This document shows positions 23,290 to 34,975 of a DNA stretch of 64,000 bases, piece after piece (positions within the stretch are counted from its first letter, which is position 1; every line of letters starts with the position of its first letter). The position numbers and the translations under genes were made by a program. Under the pieces are notes generated by a model. That model was given only the letters and a program-made list of their open reading frames with translations. It was not told the DNA's origin and ran no database searches. Origin of the DNA: Albula goreensis (Eukaryota; Chordata; Actinopteri; Albuliformes; Albulidae); the NCBI GenBank assembly GCA_022829145.1, contig CM040755.1, forward strand, positions 13,207,063 to 13,271,062. The letters run 5' to 3'.

Positions 23290-23680
23290 GTCTGTTGTCT
23301 GATTAAACCTCATCACAAGTTGATTGACTGGCTGTCCCGCGTTTTCGCACCGTTTGAATGCACAAGTGCATGAGAGATTTGTCTTAGTCAACCTGAGAGA
23401 ATGCAGGCACCTATCACTAGAAACCATCAGTGCCGCTTTCCCACAGATGCAAAAAGAATTGATTGAACTCAAATTTGACAAATAGCGATGGCAGAGATGT
23501 AAAATGGCGAAAGTGAGCAGGAGCAGCCTCGCCTTGCTGACACGCAGTGTGTGGCAAGAGAGCATCACAGCGAGGGAGCAGAGAATCTGATGCAGGCAGC
23601 AGTGCTGCAGTTATTGAAAACATCATCCTGCTCGAAGCCAAAACTATAACAGAGCCAGCTGCATTCTGTTTTGCTTTGTT
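23290..23680. promoter_or_regulatory. Candidate conserved non-coding block
   Basis: The block has balanced composition and CpGs (CCCGCGTTTTCGCACC near 23335, AAAATGGCGAAAGTGAGC near 23500). A 148-codon minus frame (23122-23568) and a 74-codon frame overlap it in different registers. Neither shows a domain, so the openings are probably incidental. Confidence 0.28.
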
Positions 23681-24269
23681 TTTAACGTTTATTTCAATTT
23701 GAGGAGTCCTGTTATGAAGGGATGAATGGCTTGAAAATCAACAGGGCAACACACATGTGTGCAATCTTTTTTTTGGGAAAAACATGTGTAGGAAGGTTAG
23801 ATGTATTGGGCTGTGGAGAGGTTCACTGTATGGTGCTTTTGCATAACAATATGTACGATAGATGGAATCCAGTGGGGACAAATTGGTACAGTCTGCTAAT
23901 TGTGCCAGGCCAGTACAGGATGTGAAATCCATGTTTTCAGATCCCTCCAAAAAAATACAAGCTTTGCCATACACTGCTGCCAATTGCCCCAAATATGCAG
24001 CAGCTCTCTTTCACTCACATGTCGCTGCTCACATTCAGCTTGTCCTTTTTTTGCCCAACACAGACAAGCAATCAAGCATTTACAAAAACAAACAATTATC
24101 CTTACTCTTTCAATACAAATAAATATGTCTCTTACTCCTAAAAATGTTAAGCCAGCATGACAGCACTTCCCACAAAGTATCAAATCAAACAAGCCAGCCT
24201 ACTCCAGACTCTGGACTTGGGCCAAGTGCTCCAGGAGCCCTAGAGTTATGATATGTCTTTGATTTCACA

Positions 24270-24730
24270 TTTCCCAGATAACATGACTTCAGCCGTCAGT
24301 CAATCCGCGATGCAAATTAAAAAAGGGATATGTGAAAGCAGCCTTATGACCTGGAGTGCATGAGCAGTAGCATCTGCATATTCAATAACCCCTCACATTT
24401 CCTCAGAATATCTCGACAACTGGTTTGTGAAAGCTCCAAATAAATCATTTGACTTAATAACTGGAAGGGAACAATTTGCATATAACAGAGATATTATAGA
24501 GTCATCAGTGTTAGCATCCTTCCTTGGTGATGATAATGATATCGCAAAAGGTAAAATACTGCCAATGGTAATTTGATCTAAAAAGGCCCATTTGCTCCAA
24601 AATTTGAATAATAGTGCTTGAATTTCTCATCTTAAATAATTAAATGTAGCACATTATTTATGCTCCAGTGTTCTCAGATCTTGCTGTAGAATCTGAGAGC
24701 CAGCAGTAATCGTTCTGTAAGTAATAGCTG
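24270..24730. promoter_or_regulatory. Candidate enhancer block with two POU octamers
   Basis: An exact octamer ATGCAAAT lies at 24310-24317 and its exact reverse complement ATTTGCAT at 24474-24481, about 160 bp apart. Between and around them are ATAAATCATTTGACTTAATAA and TGATGATAATGATATCGC stretches. There is no open frame and no repeat. Octamers of this kind bind POU factors. Function here is inferred. Confidence 0.35.
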
Positions 24731-24779
24731 GGCATTTTTTTCTGTGTAATAATCAAAATCTAACAGTATTACACCAGAA

Positions 24780-25040
24780 CTGCTGCTGTGGCATTTTCAG
24801 CGTTGTGTTTGGAGGTTGCAAGTAGTCATTTTGTACATAGAGGCACTGGGCATCACGGTTCACTGCAGCTAGTTTGTGAAAGTGGACAGAGGACACACAG
24901 TATGTCCATTGTTTGTGCCATAAAGGCCTTTCAGCATTCATTTGGTTTACAGCCCATGATTGCTGTCCCCTAAGGACAATAGAAACACATAAACCCTCCG
25001 GGCGGATGACATCGTTCACTCCCTAATGGCAATATAGTGG
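24780..25040. promoter_or_regulatory. Small candidate non-coding block
   Basis: This is a balanced-composition patch with open frames on both strands (88 codons minus, 61 plus) and no protein resemblance. It has GCATTCATTTGG and CCCATGATTGCTG near 24935-24965. The evidence is weak. Confidence 0.2.
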
Positions 25041-25479
25041 GATCACATGACTTTATGGTCATGTTCTACACCATTAAGTCATTGCTCCATATGGCTGGTG
25101 GGAGGGGGTACATTTTGTGTTACAGAGTGCTACAGAGAAAATCATTTTTGGAAAGACTTCCTCTACAGCAACTTTTTTTATTTAAAAAAAATATGTTAAT
25201 GACATTTTATTTTGTAATTCAAAAAGGTCGCACAATTCTCCCTGTGAAGCAGAATATTTTTGCATTTTAGAGAAGCAACACTGAGCTACTGATTCAAAAT
25301 AAATGGTTTCCTATTACATTTGTCTTGAAAAACAATGCACCGTGGGCCGAGACAGATGAACATACTTTTCTTCATTTTTTATGTTTATATTTCATTACAT
25401 TTCACTATTACCCCACCCTCTCGCAGATCAGGTTGTGTTGAGGTGTTTATTTAAATCTCAGAAAGCTATTTTATTATGT

Positions 25480-26420
25480 TTTGCTCAATCCTAGGAGGAA
25501 ACTTTGAAAATTTGATTGAGTTTTCCATTAACATCTGATGCAAAGAGGACGTGGATACTCAAATTCTTGCGATGCAATCACCCAGTATGTGGTGCACACT
25601 TCCCTTATTGAGGATTTATTGTGCGAAGCATGGGTGAGGAGAGGAGGAAGGAGCCAGGCTCTGAGCCACATCACAAATGCCTCCTCTACACAGGAGCACT
25701 CTCGACAGCCTCTCTGCTGCCTTCAGCAGACAAACTGCCTTTCAAATAATCAGTGCATTTATGCCATCATTATCACTGCTCCCTGGCTGCCAAGACACTT
25801 CTCTGTGGAAAGACAGGGAGAATTGGAGATTTTTTTTTTTTCCGATCTGGTCTGTTCTCACTCACTGCCAGGATAAAATTTGGGGAGCGCGATTATCCCA
25901 CTGTGGTTGTAGGTTCATTAGCGACGGTGGGCCTAGCCCTGAGGAGCAGCAGCTGAACTACAAATGAGACTCAGGCAGGGCCATCAATTCCCAGCCAAAA
26001 ACTCAGCAGTCACCAGAAATAATGGCCGCCCCGCACACACGGGCAAGGTAGATCAAATGCATCATTTCTGAGGTCTTAATGTCTTTCTTAATTGGGTTTA
26101 ACTTGGTGCCGTGGGAGATGGGCCTCAGACATTTAAAACAGACCTGCTTAATGCTAATGTGCCTGAGCATGGAGGATGGAATTGGGGGCAAGGCGATAAC
26201 GAGGCGATGCTGATGAGGCAATGGGGATGGGAATTTGGGGGAGCGATACAATGCTGAGGTGCCAGATTTGTGACACAGGGTGCAGATATCAAGTAGTGTC
26301 CACGGGGAAATGGAGGAGGACAGTCACATGTGAATAAAAGGAGCACCGTGTATGAAGAGCACCACCCTTTCCACACACAGCCCCTCCTCTACCGCTTCTC
26401 CAGTCCACCACCTGAGCTTG
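25480..26420. promoter_or_regulatory. Long candidate conserved regulatory block
   Basis: Nearly 1 kb of GC-richer, CpG-bearing DNA contains GGGGAGCGCGATTATCCC, a bicoid-class GATTA/TAATC core, near 25880. It also has GTAGGTTCATTAGCGACGG near 25910, GTCTTAATGTC and CTTAATTGGGTTTAACTTGG near 26070-26110, and CTTAATGCTAATGTGCC near 26149. Overlapping frames of up to 112 codons in several registers argue against a single coding exon. It stands out against AT-rich DNA after 26430. Confidence 0.35.
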
Positions 26421-27052
26421 TCATTTAATGGGGTTCTCACACTGGAAATTATATCTAATAATGAGGTACAATTATCACAAAACTGTTGCATAATATTTCC
26501 CATTCCATAACAATTATTTTAAATATCTCTCCCACACATCATCACATCAAAATAAATGACATATTATTAATAAGAAAAAAATGTATGTGTATACCAAGAT
26601 TTCCCATAGTAGTTTTACCATTTCCTCAAATATAGTAAAAATTACAAATACTTTAAAAATTCTGGGTAGCATGAGGGGAGCTTTAATTCTCAAATGCTGG
26701 ACATCAGAAACAAGCTAATTTTTCTCTTGACACCAAGCAAGAAGATGTGGCACAATGGAGAAACACAAGGAGAAGGTGGCACCCTATCAGATTTGCTACC
26801 TCCAAATTACCGCTAGTAAACATAGTAGTCTCTCCTCAACACTGACAGTGCCACCAAATCATCTGTCACTTTGTTCCCCATTTTGAGTGGAATGAAATAA
26901 TTTGAATCGCCCAAAATGAGCCAGCACTGCTCTCACAATAACACAATGCGATTTCCTGGCTTTATTAAACGTCAAGCCTCTCTTTCTCTTTGTCTGGTGA
27001 GGAGATTATGCCCCAGGCCAGTCTTACAGAAGCACCAGCAGGAGTTGAGGCA

Positions 27053-27083
27053 GGGAGAGGGGGAAGGAGGGAGGGAGAGGGGG
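27053..27083 (+). other. Potential G-quadruplex
   Basis: Five runs of three to five guanines occur within 31 bases (27053-55, 27059-63, 27069-71, 27073-75, 27079-83), separated by one to five bases. This satisfies the usual four-run pattern on the plus strand. Confidence 0.6.
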
Positions 27084-27249
27084 TTTCTGGATCTCATTGC
27101 TCAAACCACAGGTGCTTCTTATCTAACTCCTTTTAGCTGGAAAAGATGAACACCAGTGAAGAGATTCTCTATTGCCCCCTCTGATTCTTGTCCCAAAAAT
27201 ATTCTATTATTTTCCTCCATTTCAGATGGAGCCAATTTAATCTAGAATC

Positions 27250-27960
27250 TGTAACATATGGCATCTCCAAAACACTGCTGCCACCTCATTCACTCAAAGG
27301 CCGCCTTCACAATATATTCTGCCGAACCTATTATGGATTCATCAAAAATTAAAGGGATGTCTGGGATGTCTGCTGGGCAGGCCGGAAACAAAACAGCAGG
27401 AAGATACCGTGCATAGCGGGACTATGAAAAACATGCTATTTTATGTTTGAAGAAAATCTTTGCATTTGTTGCTGTAGTCAAGAAGACTATTTATGCATGG
27501 CAGGAAAGCCCATCTCTTTGCCACCTAATCATTGCCCCAGTGATAAATACCAGTAATAAAAGCTACACATTAGGGACAAAATTGTATTTTTCGCTTTTGA
27601 CTGCAAGACAGAGATAAATATTTCTGTTCTCAGAAAGCATTGCTGTAGCAACCAATGCAGTGTGAATGTCTGCATAGCACAACAATTGTTAATATTCTAA
27701 TCCGAATCCATTATTTAAGATTAATTACCATGTTTTTGGCTCGCACAAAAAGTAGAAACTATCCACTGAAATCATTAAGATGAAGGACGACTCGGAATGA
27801 GAATAAGGAGGAGAAAGCTGGGGAAAAAAAACAAGCTCATAGCCTTAGCCCCATTCAATCAACTTGTTTGTGGATCCCTTCTGAAACCCTTCATGAAAGT
27901 TGTAAGGCATTGGTTTTATAACCTTTTCCTTTCTCTGCACGAGGCAATACCTTTGGCATA
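27250..27960. promoter_or_regulatory. Candidate enhancer block with SOX-type palindrome
   Basis: This repeat-free block holds a palindromic AACAATTGTT at 27681-27690 (two facing ACAAT SOX cores), AATCTTTGCATTTG, and ATTTATGCATGG near 27490. It also holds AATCCATTATTTAAGATTAATTACC near 27706 and several CpGs. No open frame exceeds background. This is among the strongest enhancer-like textures in the window. Confidence 0.35.
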
Positions 27961-28109
27961 AACAGTCATGCAAGCTGAGAGAAATACTGCTTTAATAAAT
28001 ATGACATTGATTCACCATTGCAGATATCTATTGCATTACCACAAACTGAAAGTTGGAACATTAGGAACAATGGATGGGCTTTTTAGTACACACAGGAGCT
28101 TTGTAGTCA

Positions 28110-28560
28110 AGCCACTTACTCATAGCTAAATTGCCGGGGGAAAACGTTGTCGGATATAAAAATAAAAAAGCCCATATATTTTTGAGATAGGTAAATACAA
28201 ACACTATGAACTATAATCCAACTGAAAAGCGAGCTGTGCCACATAGACACTATGTTTCTGAGCAGGAAGTGGTAGGAAGAAAGAGATGTACTGACTGAGC
28301 TCCTTGAGGACAGCGGCAGTGTTAGCCACCGCTGCACCCATGAGATGTCCATCAAACGCATCTCGCGGGAGGCAGGTGGCAGCGACGGCTCCAGCAAACA
28401 CCAACAGCATGAAGCCGTAGCTGTGGCTACCCAGGGGTCAGGGCAGATACGGCACTGGAGGATGTATGCGTTCTTCCGTGACAAGCAACAGATGTGCCAC
28501 ACTTTCCCAAGCCACCCAAATGCCAAAAAAATGAGCTGGGAAAAAGTGCCATAATTCAGC
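28110..28560. promoter_or_regulatory. CpG-rich block with overlapping open frames
   Basis: The minus strand is open for 136 codons (28116-28526) and in another register for 68 codons (28204-28410, starting MLLVFAGAVAATCLPRDAF). The plus strand is open for 70 codons over the same DNA. Simultaneous openness in three registers points to composition rather than coding. I recognise no domain. It could be a conserved non-coding block or an old retrocopy. Confidence 0.25.
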
Positions 28561-30180
28561 CCGCCATGACCCTCCCATCCCCCACTGCACTGTAAGCTGT
28601 GGATGGATCATATATTCACCTGCTTATGATGTCAGCACTAGTAGCTCCGGGTTGTGATGTGAATATAACAGTAGAACGGCAGAGGTAGAGCAAGGTCACA
28701 TGACTTTTCACAGTCAGGATATGTGTGTTTGGGGGAAAGAAGTGCTGAAACTAGATTCCACATTTGGGTGGAGAGGCACTTTTAAGGTCTTGGAGATACA
28801 TTTTTCCACATGGTCCTAGTTGTGTTTCTCCTATACCCTTAATGGAAAAGTTAACATTTTGATTTATCAGTATATTTACTCTGTTAGATGATGCACTTCC
28901 ACTGGAGCAAGGCAGATGTTTTGACAGCAAACCCATCGGCAGTGTTAAGAGAAGTATTTCCCTGTGAAACATGCTGGTGGCTGACAGTCATAGGAGACAG
29001 GTGCTGTGCTTCTACCATAAAACTATGAAATTAGCATAATGATGGGCTTCAGCTGATTCCCAGTGATAGAACCGTACAGGGATCCAGCACACAACATATA
29101 GTACCAATATGAAAGTAGTATCAAATATGAAAGGCCAAATGAAATAAGAAAAGTGGAACAAATATCCTCCTGATAATTAATTATAGCTGTTATACATATT
29201 CATCTGATTGAAAACATCAGGTATTAAAACAGAAAAAACAGGTACATTCATATCATGCACATACAATTTTCTCACATGCAACCTTACTGAAATCAATGAT
29301 GGCAATCACTGTACAAGATTAAGCAAAACATTATAAAATGGTCAAATATAGCCATACATCAGAGCTATTTACCCTTTCCATCACGCAAGAAGCAGTGTTC
29401 TCAAGGTAATTAACATGCCATGTGGCGGAAAAGTTTACATTTTATACATGAAAATATTTTGCTTCTGATGCATATGTACTGTTTGTACTGTGAAGCTGAG
29501 CAGTGGAAAAGGCCATCCTTCCCTTCAGGTAGTGGCAGGGCCGGTGTTTGCAGACTGTGCCGGGGAAGACGGTAATGAGGAGAGCTGTTTACCTGTGGGT
29601 CTCCAGGTCCCTGCAACATGCCGTTCTCCCCTAGGCCCAGCAGCCCTGCACTCGCATGGTCATCTGGAGCAGAGTAAACAAGGCCTAAATTCTGAATTTG
29701 AGGCCTAGCTCTGGCAGACTAAAAGGAATTGGAGTGATATGTAGAGGAATTAAAGGAAAAACCAAAGAATTGGATGTAAAAATTATGTAATGGCTGTTTC
29801 ATTTTTTTTTTACCTGTTTCTGGAGTGGAATGTGAGGCCACTGCTGAGGGAAGGGAATAGAAAGACTGGACAGAGGGACCTGCCTCTCCATACACCTTTC
29901 AGAGGTCCTGGAGAGCCGCAGTGTATGCTGGTTTTTGTTGTTACTCAGAACTGAATGACCAATTAAAGCACTTAATTACACAGCTGATATCACCTGATGT
30001 CTAGGTTCTGAACATGCTGTAGAATTTCAGGTGAAAGTAAAAGCAGGATACACATAGCTCTCCAGGAGCCAGAGTAAGTACTACTGATATACATATATCA
30101 TTTCATCTTACCGCTGGGAAATGTTACAACAGCATATGTTATATGGATATGGGTATTATTCATCCTGATGACATTTTTCT
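28561..30180. other. Intergenic DNA with a GC-richer patch at 29480-29720
   Basis: Mostly AT-rich filler. The patch at 29480-29720 has a TTCCCTTCAG followed by an open 72-codon plus frame, but no clear donor or protein similarity. I do not call it an exon. Confidence 0.4.
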
Positions 30181-30930
30181 AGTTTTCACAACGCTGACAG
30201 CAGACGGCGGACTCTGCACATCACCTCCTGAGGGATGTTTTTCCTTACAATGGTTAATTTCAGCTACCTGACATGCTATGATTAACATATTCCACAGAGT
30301 CCACTTCAGGCCTGAGGTTGGGGTCTATTTTCACTCTGTATCTGAGCCCTCATGACTCCAGCCTGGATCCCAGCAGTGGAAAAAATACACTGACCGCCTC
30401 AGGTGCAGTCACCAGCACGATGACCTCACCTTTGATATCACCCTCCCAAGTGCTGCTGGATCTTATGTAAGTTCCCTCATTTGCTTCCCCACAGAACTGC
30501 AGGACTGGTCATCCTGGTCATTTAAATTTGCCCCTTTTTTGACCTGTAGTTGATAACAATGTCTTTTAATTCAGACTAGTGAACCAAATAAACTGTCCAA
30601 GCAGTTGTCATAAAAAGAAATGAAGTCCAGTGCTGGTCAACTCCGCTATCACTCATTTTATTAGCATGAGCTGGAGCCAAGAATATGAGCACTTAATCTC
30701 ATTGTTAATTGCTTGCCCCAGCCTTCCAATCCCAAAAGAAATATCTCAGACAGAGAGGAACATTTTTTGATGCCAAGTCGACACAGGGGATGTTGGCAAT
30801 GGTCCCAAAGCCTGTGTGATAACATCACTTTAAGAGAGTTAAGACATCAAATCCAGAGAAGCAATGCAATTCCTCTGTGTTTATACATAGAGGATGTCAT
30901 ACAAGCCAAACCTCTCCCTGCTTGAATGGA
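30181..30930. promoter_or_regulatory. Candidate non-coding blocks
   Basis: Two patches (30185-30480, 30600-30915) have balanced composition. They include CGCTGACAGCAGACGGCGG near 30192 and TCTCATTGTTAATTGCTTG near 30696. No coding sign is convincing. They are supported by texture only. Confidence 0.2.
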
Positions 30931-33360
30931 AATTTAATATGGCAAAAAAAGACTTACACTGCAATTTGTATGACATCTCTTCACTCATTTTGCTATTAAG
31001 CTTCATTCATACACTTAGGCTTTGATTCAATCAATGTTCATCTTTAATTTTAACTGTGAATTTAAAGAAAATATTACTTAATTTAAGCTCGTAAAAATGA
31101 ATGAAAAACGATTGTACAAATTTATATGTCAAGCATTATTTGAAAAAAGTAATTGAAACCAGGTCGTTGACACCAGATCCGACAGTCATAAGAGGGCCTT
31201 GAATATTAGTAAATGCATTTTCTTAGGACTCTCCAAGCAATAAATTAAATGTTTTACAATGTATTAGCAGCTAAATCATGTCCCATGATATACTTCCTGC
31301 TCCAGAAACAACCAGAGGATCCACCAGACACCACTCCCTGAGGATAAATGATCTCATTAAACTGGACAACCAAAAAAGTACATCACACAAAAATGTTTAT
31401 ACAATATACATATTTATATTATTATCAGAGGAATTTACTGAACATCAAAAATCACTCCGTTTTTGTGAGTACATTTTATAAATAAAGTATACAGTTTTTA
31501 GGTATTGATTAAATGTCTTTCGCTATCAGTTTGACTAATGTATCAGTCATGATTTATAGTGATACATCAGAGTGACTTTGAATGGTGCATGTTGTAAGGA
31601 TCGTACGCTACATCACCCCATTAGTCAAAGAACTCTGAGAGGAATGAGCATGTCCCATTTATTACGAGAATAATGCCCGATAGACATAACGGAGGCGGGA
31701 CAAATTCAGAGCACTGTCACTCCACATCTGGGCTGTTCATATGCAGTGATTTGTAAACTGACAGGACTTTGCACCCATACACAGTCCATCAATGAGAGAC
31801 CTTCCACTCCATCTTCAAGATACTTTTATTCCTTCATTGCCAACTGCACTGCATAACAGATCAAATCCCACAATGCATTTTAAGTTCAACTGTGCTCAAC
31901 AACACAGTCATCACTTATAAACTAGAGAACGAAACAGAGGCCCAGTGCTCTGCAATGTTTATCAACACAATATCAGCTGGTGTGAGCTTCCTTTCTGGAG
32001 GGCCAGTTTTCAGTTTCATTGCAGCACTCACAGGGTTCCAAGTGGAAAGGTTGGGGCAAGGGATTCTGTAGAGACACCTGTAGTTGCTAATTTCACCATT
32101 ATTGGTGAAACAAATTCATATATCTTTATTTGGCTAAAACAAAGGTGTAAATTGTGATATCTAAATTTTTGTACTCTGTAATGTAATGTATGTTACATTT
32201 GTAATTTAAAAAAAAATCAAGCAATGTGTGTACCAATAAAATGTAATGTCCTGTCCTCTTCTAACTGACAATATTGAATAACACAGCTCCCCTAACTCTA
32301 TAAGCTAAATCTGAAGAGTGCAGAATCACTCTCCTCTCCATACTACAACCCTGGCGTCTGTTGTTTATTGAGCAAAAAGTAGGGACAAATTTTGACCTAT
32401 AGCAAATCTTTTTCTTTGTCAGGGACTATGATGGAAAAAGAAGATGCCCTCTGCCTTGCAGAGAGTTTAATTTGTTCTCCTAATGCAGACACTGTAAAGC
32501 AAATGTTCTTACATGTACTGCAAGGAATGCTAATTAGTCCCAAAGAACCTCCTGTTCAAGGTAGTCTCAAGCAAATGGCTGTCTGTAGATACCAAAAGCC
32601 ACATAGTTAAAGGCTAGTCTGATCATGCATGTCCAGCCCCAAAACAGCACAATAGTTATTGTTATTTCACACTGCATTCATGCGGATTCATTTTTTTTTT
32701 TGACACAATATCCTTTTCAATGTGACACCAGAAGAGGAATAATTTGTGGTAAATTTATGGCATAAGCAATTTATTATTGATCTTCTAGCAATTTTAAATG
32801 TGGTACAAATAAATATACAGCATGTGTACAATGTTTGCAGAACTGTTTGTGTTTTCCGTATTCCATATATGTTTCCATTTTTCATCTTTCCAGCATATTT
32901 TTCAGGTTTTTTATGTACTGTTTCGTCTTATCAGATATGTTGGGTGTGTGTCACTTCATATGGTTTTATGAGATATTAGAGTATGACAATGCCCTCCAGC
33001 ATGGTCGCCAGCCAGTCTAAACCCTGCAAATGGGGCACACTGAGCATGGAAAAGCACAGCTCATATCTATACATGATACCCATTCAAAATAATATGTCCA
33101 CAAAACTGATATTACAACAATCACATTAGTTTTTAAAGTTGAGGGATTATACCTGCCAGAACATTTGACTAGGAATGGAAAAAGTATATGTATATGTGGT
33201 CACTACAGTAAAGGGTAGCAAGTGGAAGCGTGGAGTTCACAGAAGGACTTCACGGTCATTCATGGCATAAACACAGGTGTGCACAGATTGTCATTGTCAC
33301 TAAATTGCTGAATTGTTCTCTCCCTCCCTCTCTCTCAAACAACAGTTCCTCTAAACCTCT
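30931..33360. other. AT-rich intergenic DNA, one CpG-bearing patch
   Basis: Mostly AT-rich filler without genes. The part at 31520-31800 is less AT-rich and carries GGATCGTACGCTACATC and a TTATTACGAGAATAATG stretch, a possible small conserved element. Poly-A and poly-T runs occur near 32207 and 32693. Confidence 0.4.
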
Positions 33361-33369
33361 GACACTGCA

Positions 33370-33695
33370 TTTGTTTTGGAACAATCTCTCCCATCTGTGA
33401 GCTGCTATCTCTGCACCTCAAATGGAATGCCTTCAAGGTCAAATGTAGAAGAGAGGAAGAATCTCTTTGTTATTCAGAGGCCTTGCTGGGAGGTCAGAGG
33501 TCAAAGTAAAGTTAAAGGATGCACTGCCAGCAATGCCCTGACATCATTTGAATCACTCGAACATCAAATACATTTAGGGAAATGCTGGGTCTGCCAAACT
33601 GTCAGGAGACAGCAACAAATTCATTACACAGACTCGCTAATTTGCAGAAACCAATTTATCGGTGACTTTGAAACTTGCATAAAAAAAACCCTTTG
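33370..33695. promoter_or_regulatory. Candidate nuclear-receptor-bound element (DR1 plus extended half-site)
   Basis: A perfect direct repeat with one-base spacing, AGGTCA-G-AGGTCA, lies at 33491-33503. This is the DR1 type bound by RXR heterodimers, HNF4 and COUP-TF/NR2F proteins. About 50 bp upstream, TCAAGGTCA at 33433-33441 matches the extended half-site bound by ERR and NR5A receptors. The downstream AAAGTTAAAGG is a further degenerate half-site. The block also has CTCGCTAATTTGC and no repeats. Binding in vivo is unproven. Confidence 0.4.
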
Positions 33696-34479
33696 ACTAA
33701 AATGTTAGCTTTGAGTGTGATTCAGATGTGTCTGGCTGCAAAATTTAGGTACATCACATTTTGTTTTACACAAAATAATATTATTCAGTCAATAACATTG
33801 GCTGAATTGCTCTCTGTCATTTTTCTGATGAAGCAGAAAGGATAAAGAGCCTTGTATGCTGGGAATATAGGGAGAATACAATCATAACTGATTCCTAGCA
33901 GTCTGGTCAAAATCAGGGAGAACCTGAACCTAAAGAAAAAGAACTGAAAATGGAAGACATATGTGGCTCTAGGAAAGTCCAGGAAAAGCCTTTTCAGGGT
34001 TATTTCACAAAGCCATTTGCTAAATCTGCTGTACTCTGATAATACCATCCAATATTGACTAGTACCTTAGACATTGACAAGTAAGACCTCATGTAATCTT
34101 GAAACTATTTTTACTTCACAAAATCAACATGGAAAAAAAGGGGAACTTCAACAACCATCTGCCAGCGATACAGTAAAAAGTGGAATGCAACAAAAATGTG
34201 TGGAGATTGGGATGCACACAATGACGCTGGAACGGAGATGGGATGCTTCAGCAGTGCGTTCAGGTGTATTGCATCTGCTTGTTCTCAATCTGTTGCTGCC
34301 TTATCTGAATGATGACCACCTTTGATCTACAGAAAACACAGACTGAGTACATTTACCCAGGAGAAGGCTACTCAATGTCATAATTATTTTTACTCTGTAA
34401 TGATCCTTGCTTTGATATGTTCCCTTTACCCAAGGAACAACCTGTATGTAAACTTCCCATTCCAGGCTAAAAGCCCAGG

Positions 34480-34975
34480 AGGCTGCACTGATGTCTGGCT
34501 GCTGGGTTCACCTCTGTTTAACCTCAAGCGAACTGCAATGCTCACAACCCGCTGGAGCCACAGGTAGGAACAGCGCAGAGAGTTTCATTTCATACGCCGT
34601 TAGCCATAAGGTCAATGACAAGCCATTATGCACAGGGATACATTTCACAAAGGGTCCGTGCTGGTATCTGAGGCTGAGCTGTATCGCTGATGGGTCGGTT
34701 TGCGGCCTCTGTCTAAGCTGTGACGACGCGCATGGGAATGGATCAGGTTATCTCTGTAAGGGATTCAGAGTGGAAGTGAAGCATGAATCCCCATTTTCCT
34801 GTGGCAATATACTATCCATGAATCACAATGTCATGCCAAGCCGATCACAATCTTACACTTCACGCCTCAGCCAACAACTTGATTTGTCAAGAGAACAGTG
34901 CAGCAATCTGCCAATAACATTGATTCCTACCGGAGAAGCAGAGATAATAAAGCCTGCACTGAGTTAATACTCCTG
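34480..34975. promoter_or_regulatory. Candidate conserved block with a 158-codon open frame
   Basis: The block has CpG-bearing, balanced composition. The plus frame 34491-34967 is open for 158 codons but shows no signal peptide, domain or compositional coding sign, and ends in AT-rich filler. Motifs include CAATAACATTGATTCC and AGATAATAAAGCC near 34912-34951. I favour regulatory DNA over coding. Confidence 0.28.

Noticed and set aside
23122-23568. 148-codon minus-strand open frame
   Set aside because: Residue composition looks random (Ser, Leu and Cys rich). No domain or exon boundary was found.
29490-29708. Exon after the TTCCCTTCAG acceptor-like site near 29520-29529
   Set aside because: No convincing donor with a matching phase, and no protein similarity.
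34491-34967. 158-codon plus-strand open frame as a protein gene
   Set aside because: No domain, signal peptide or splice context was seen, and the length is possible by chance in GC-richer DNA. It is kept only as part of a candidate non-coding block.
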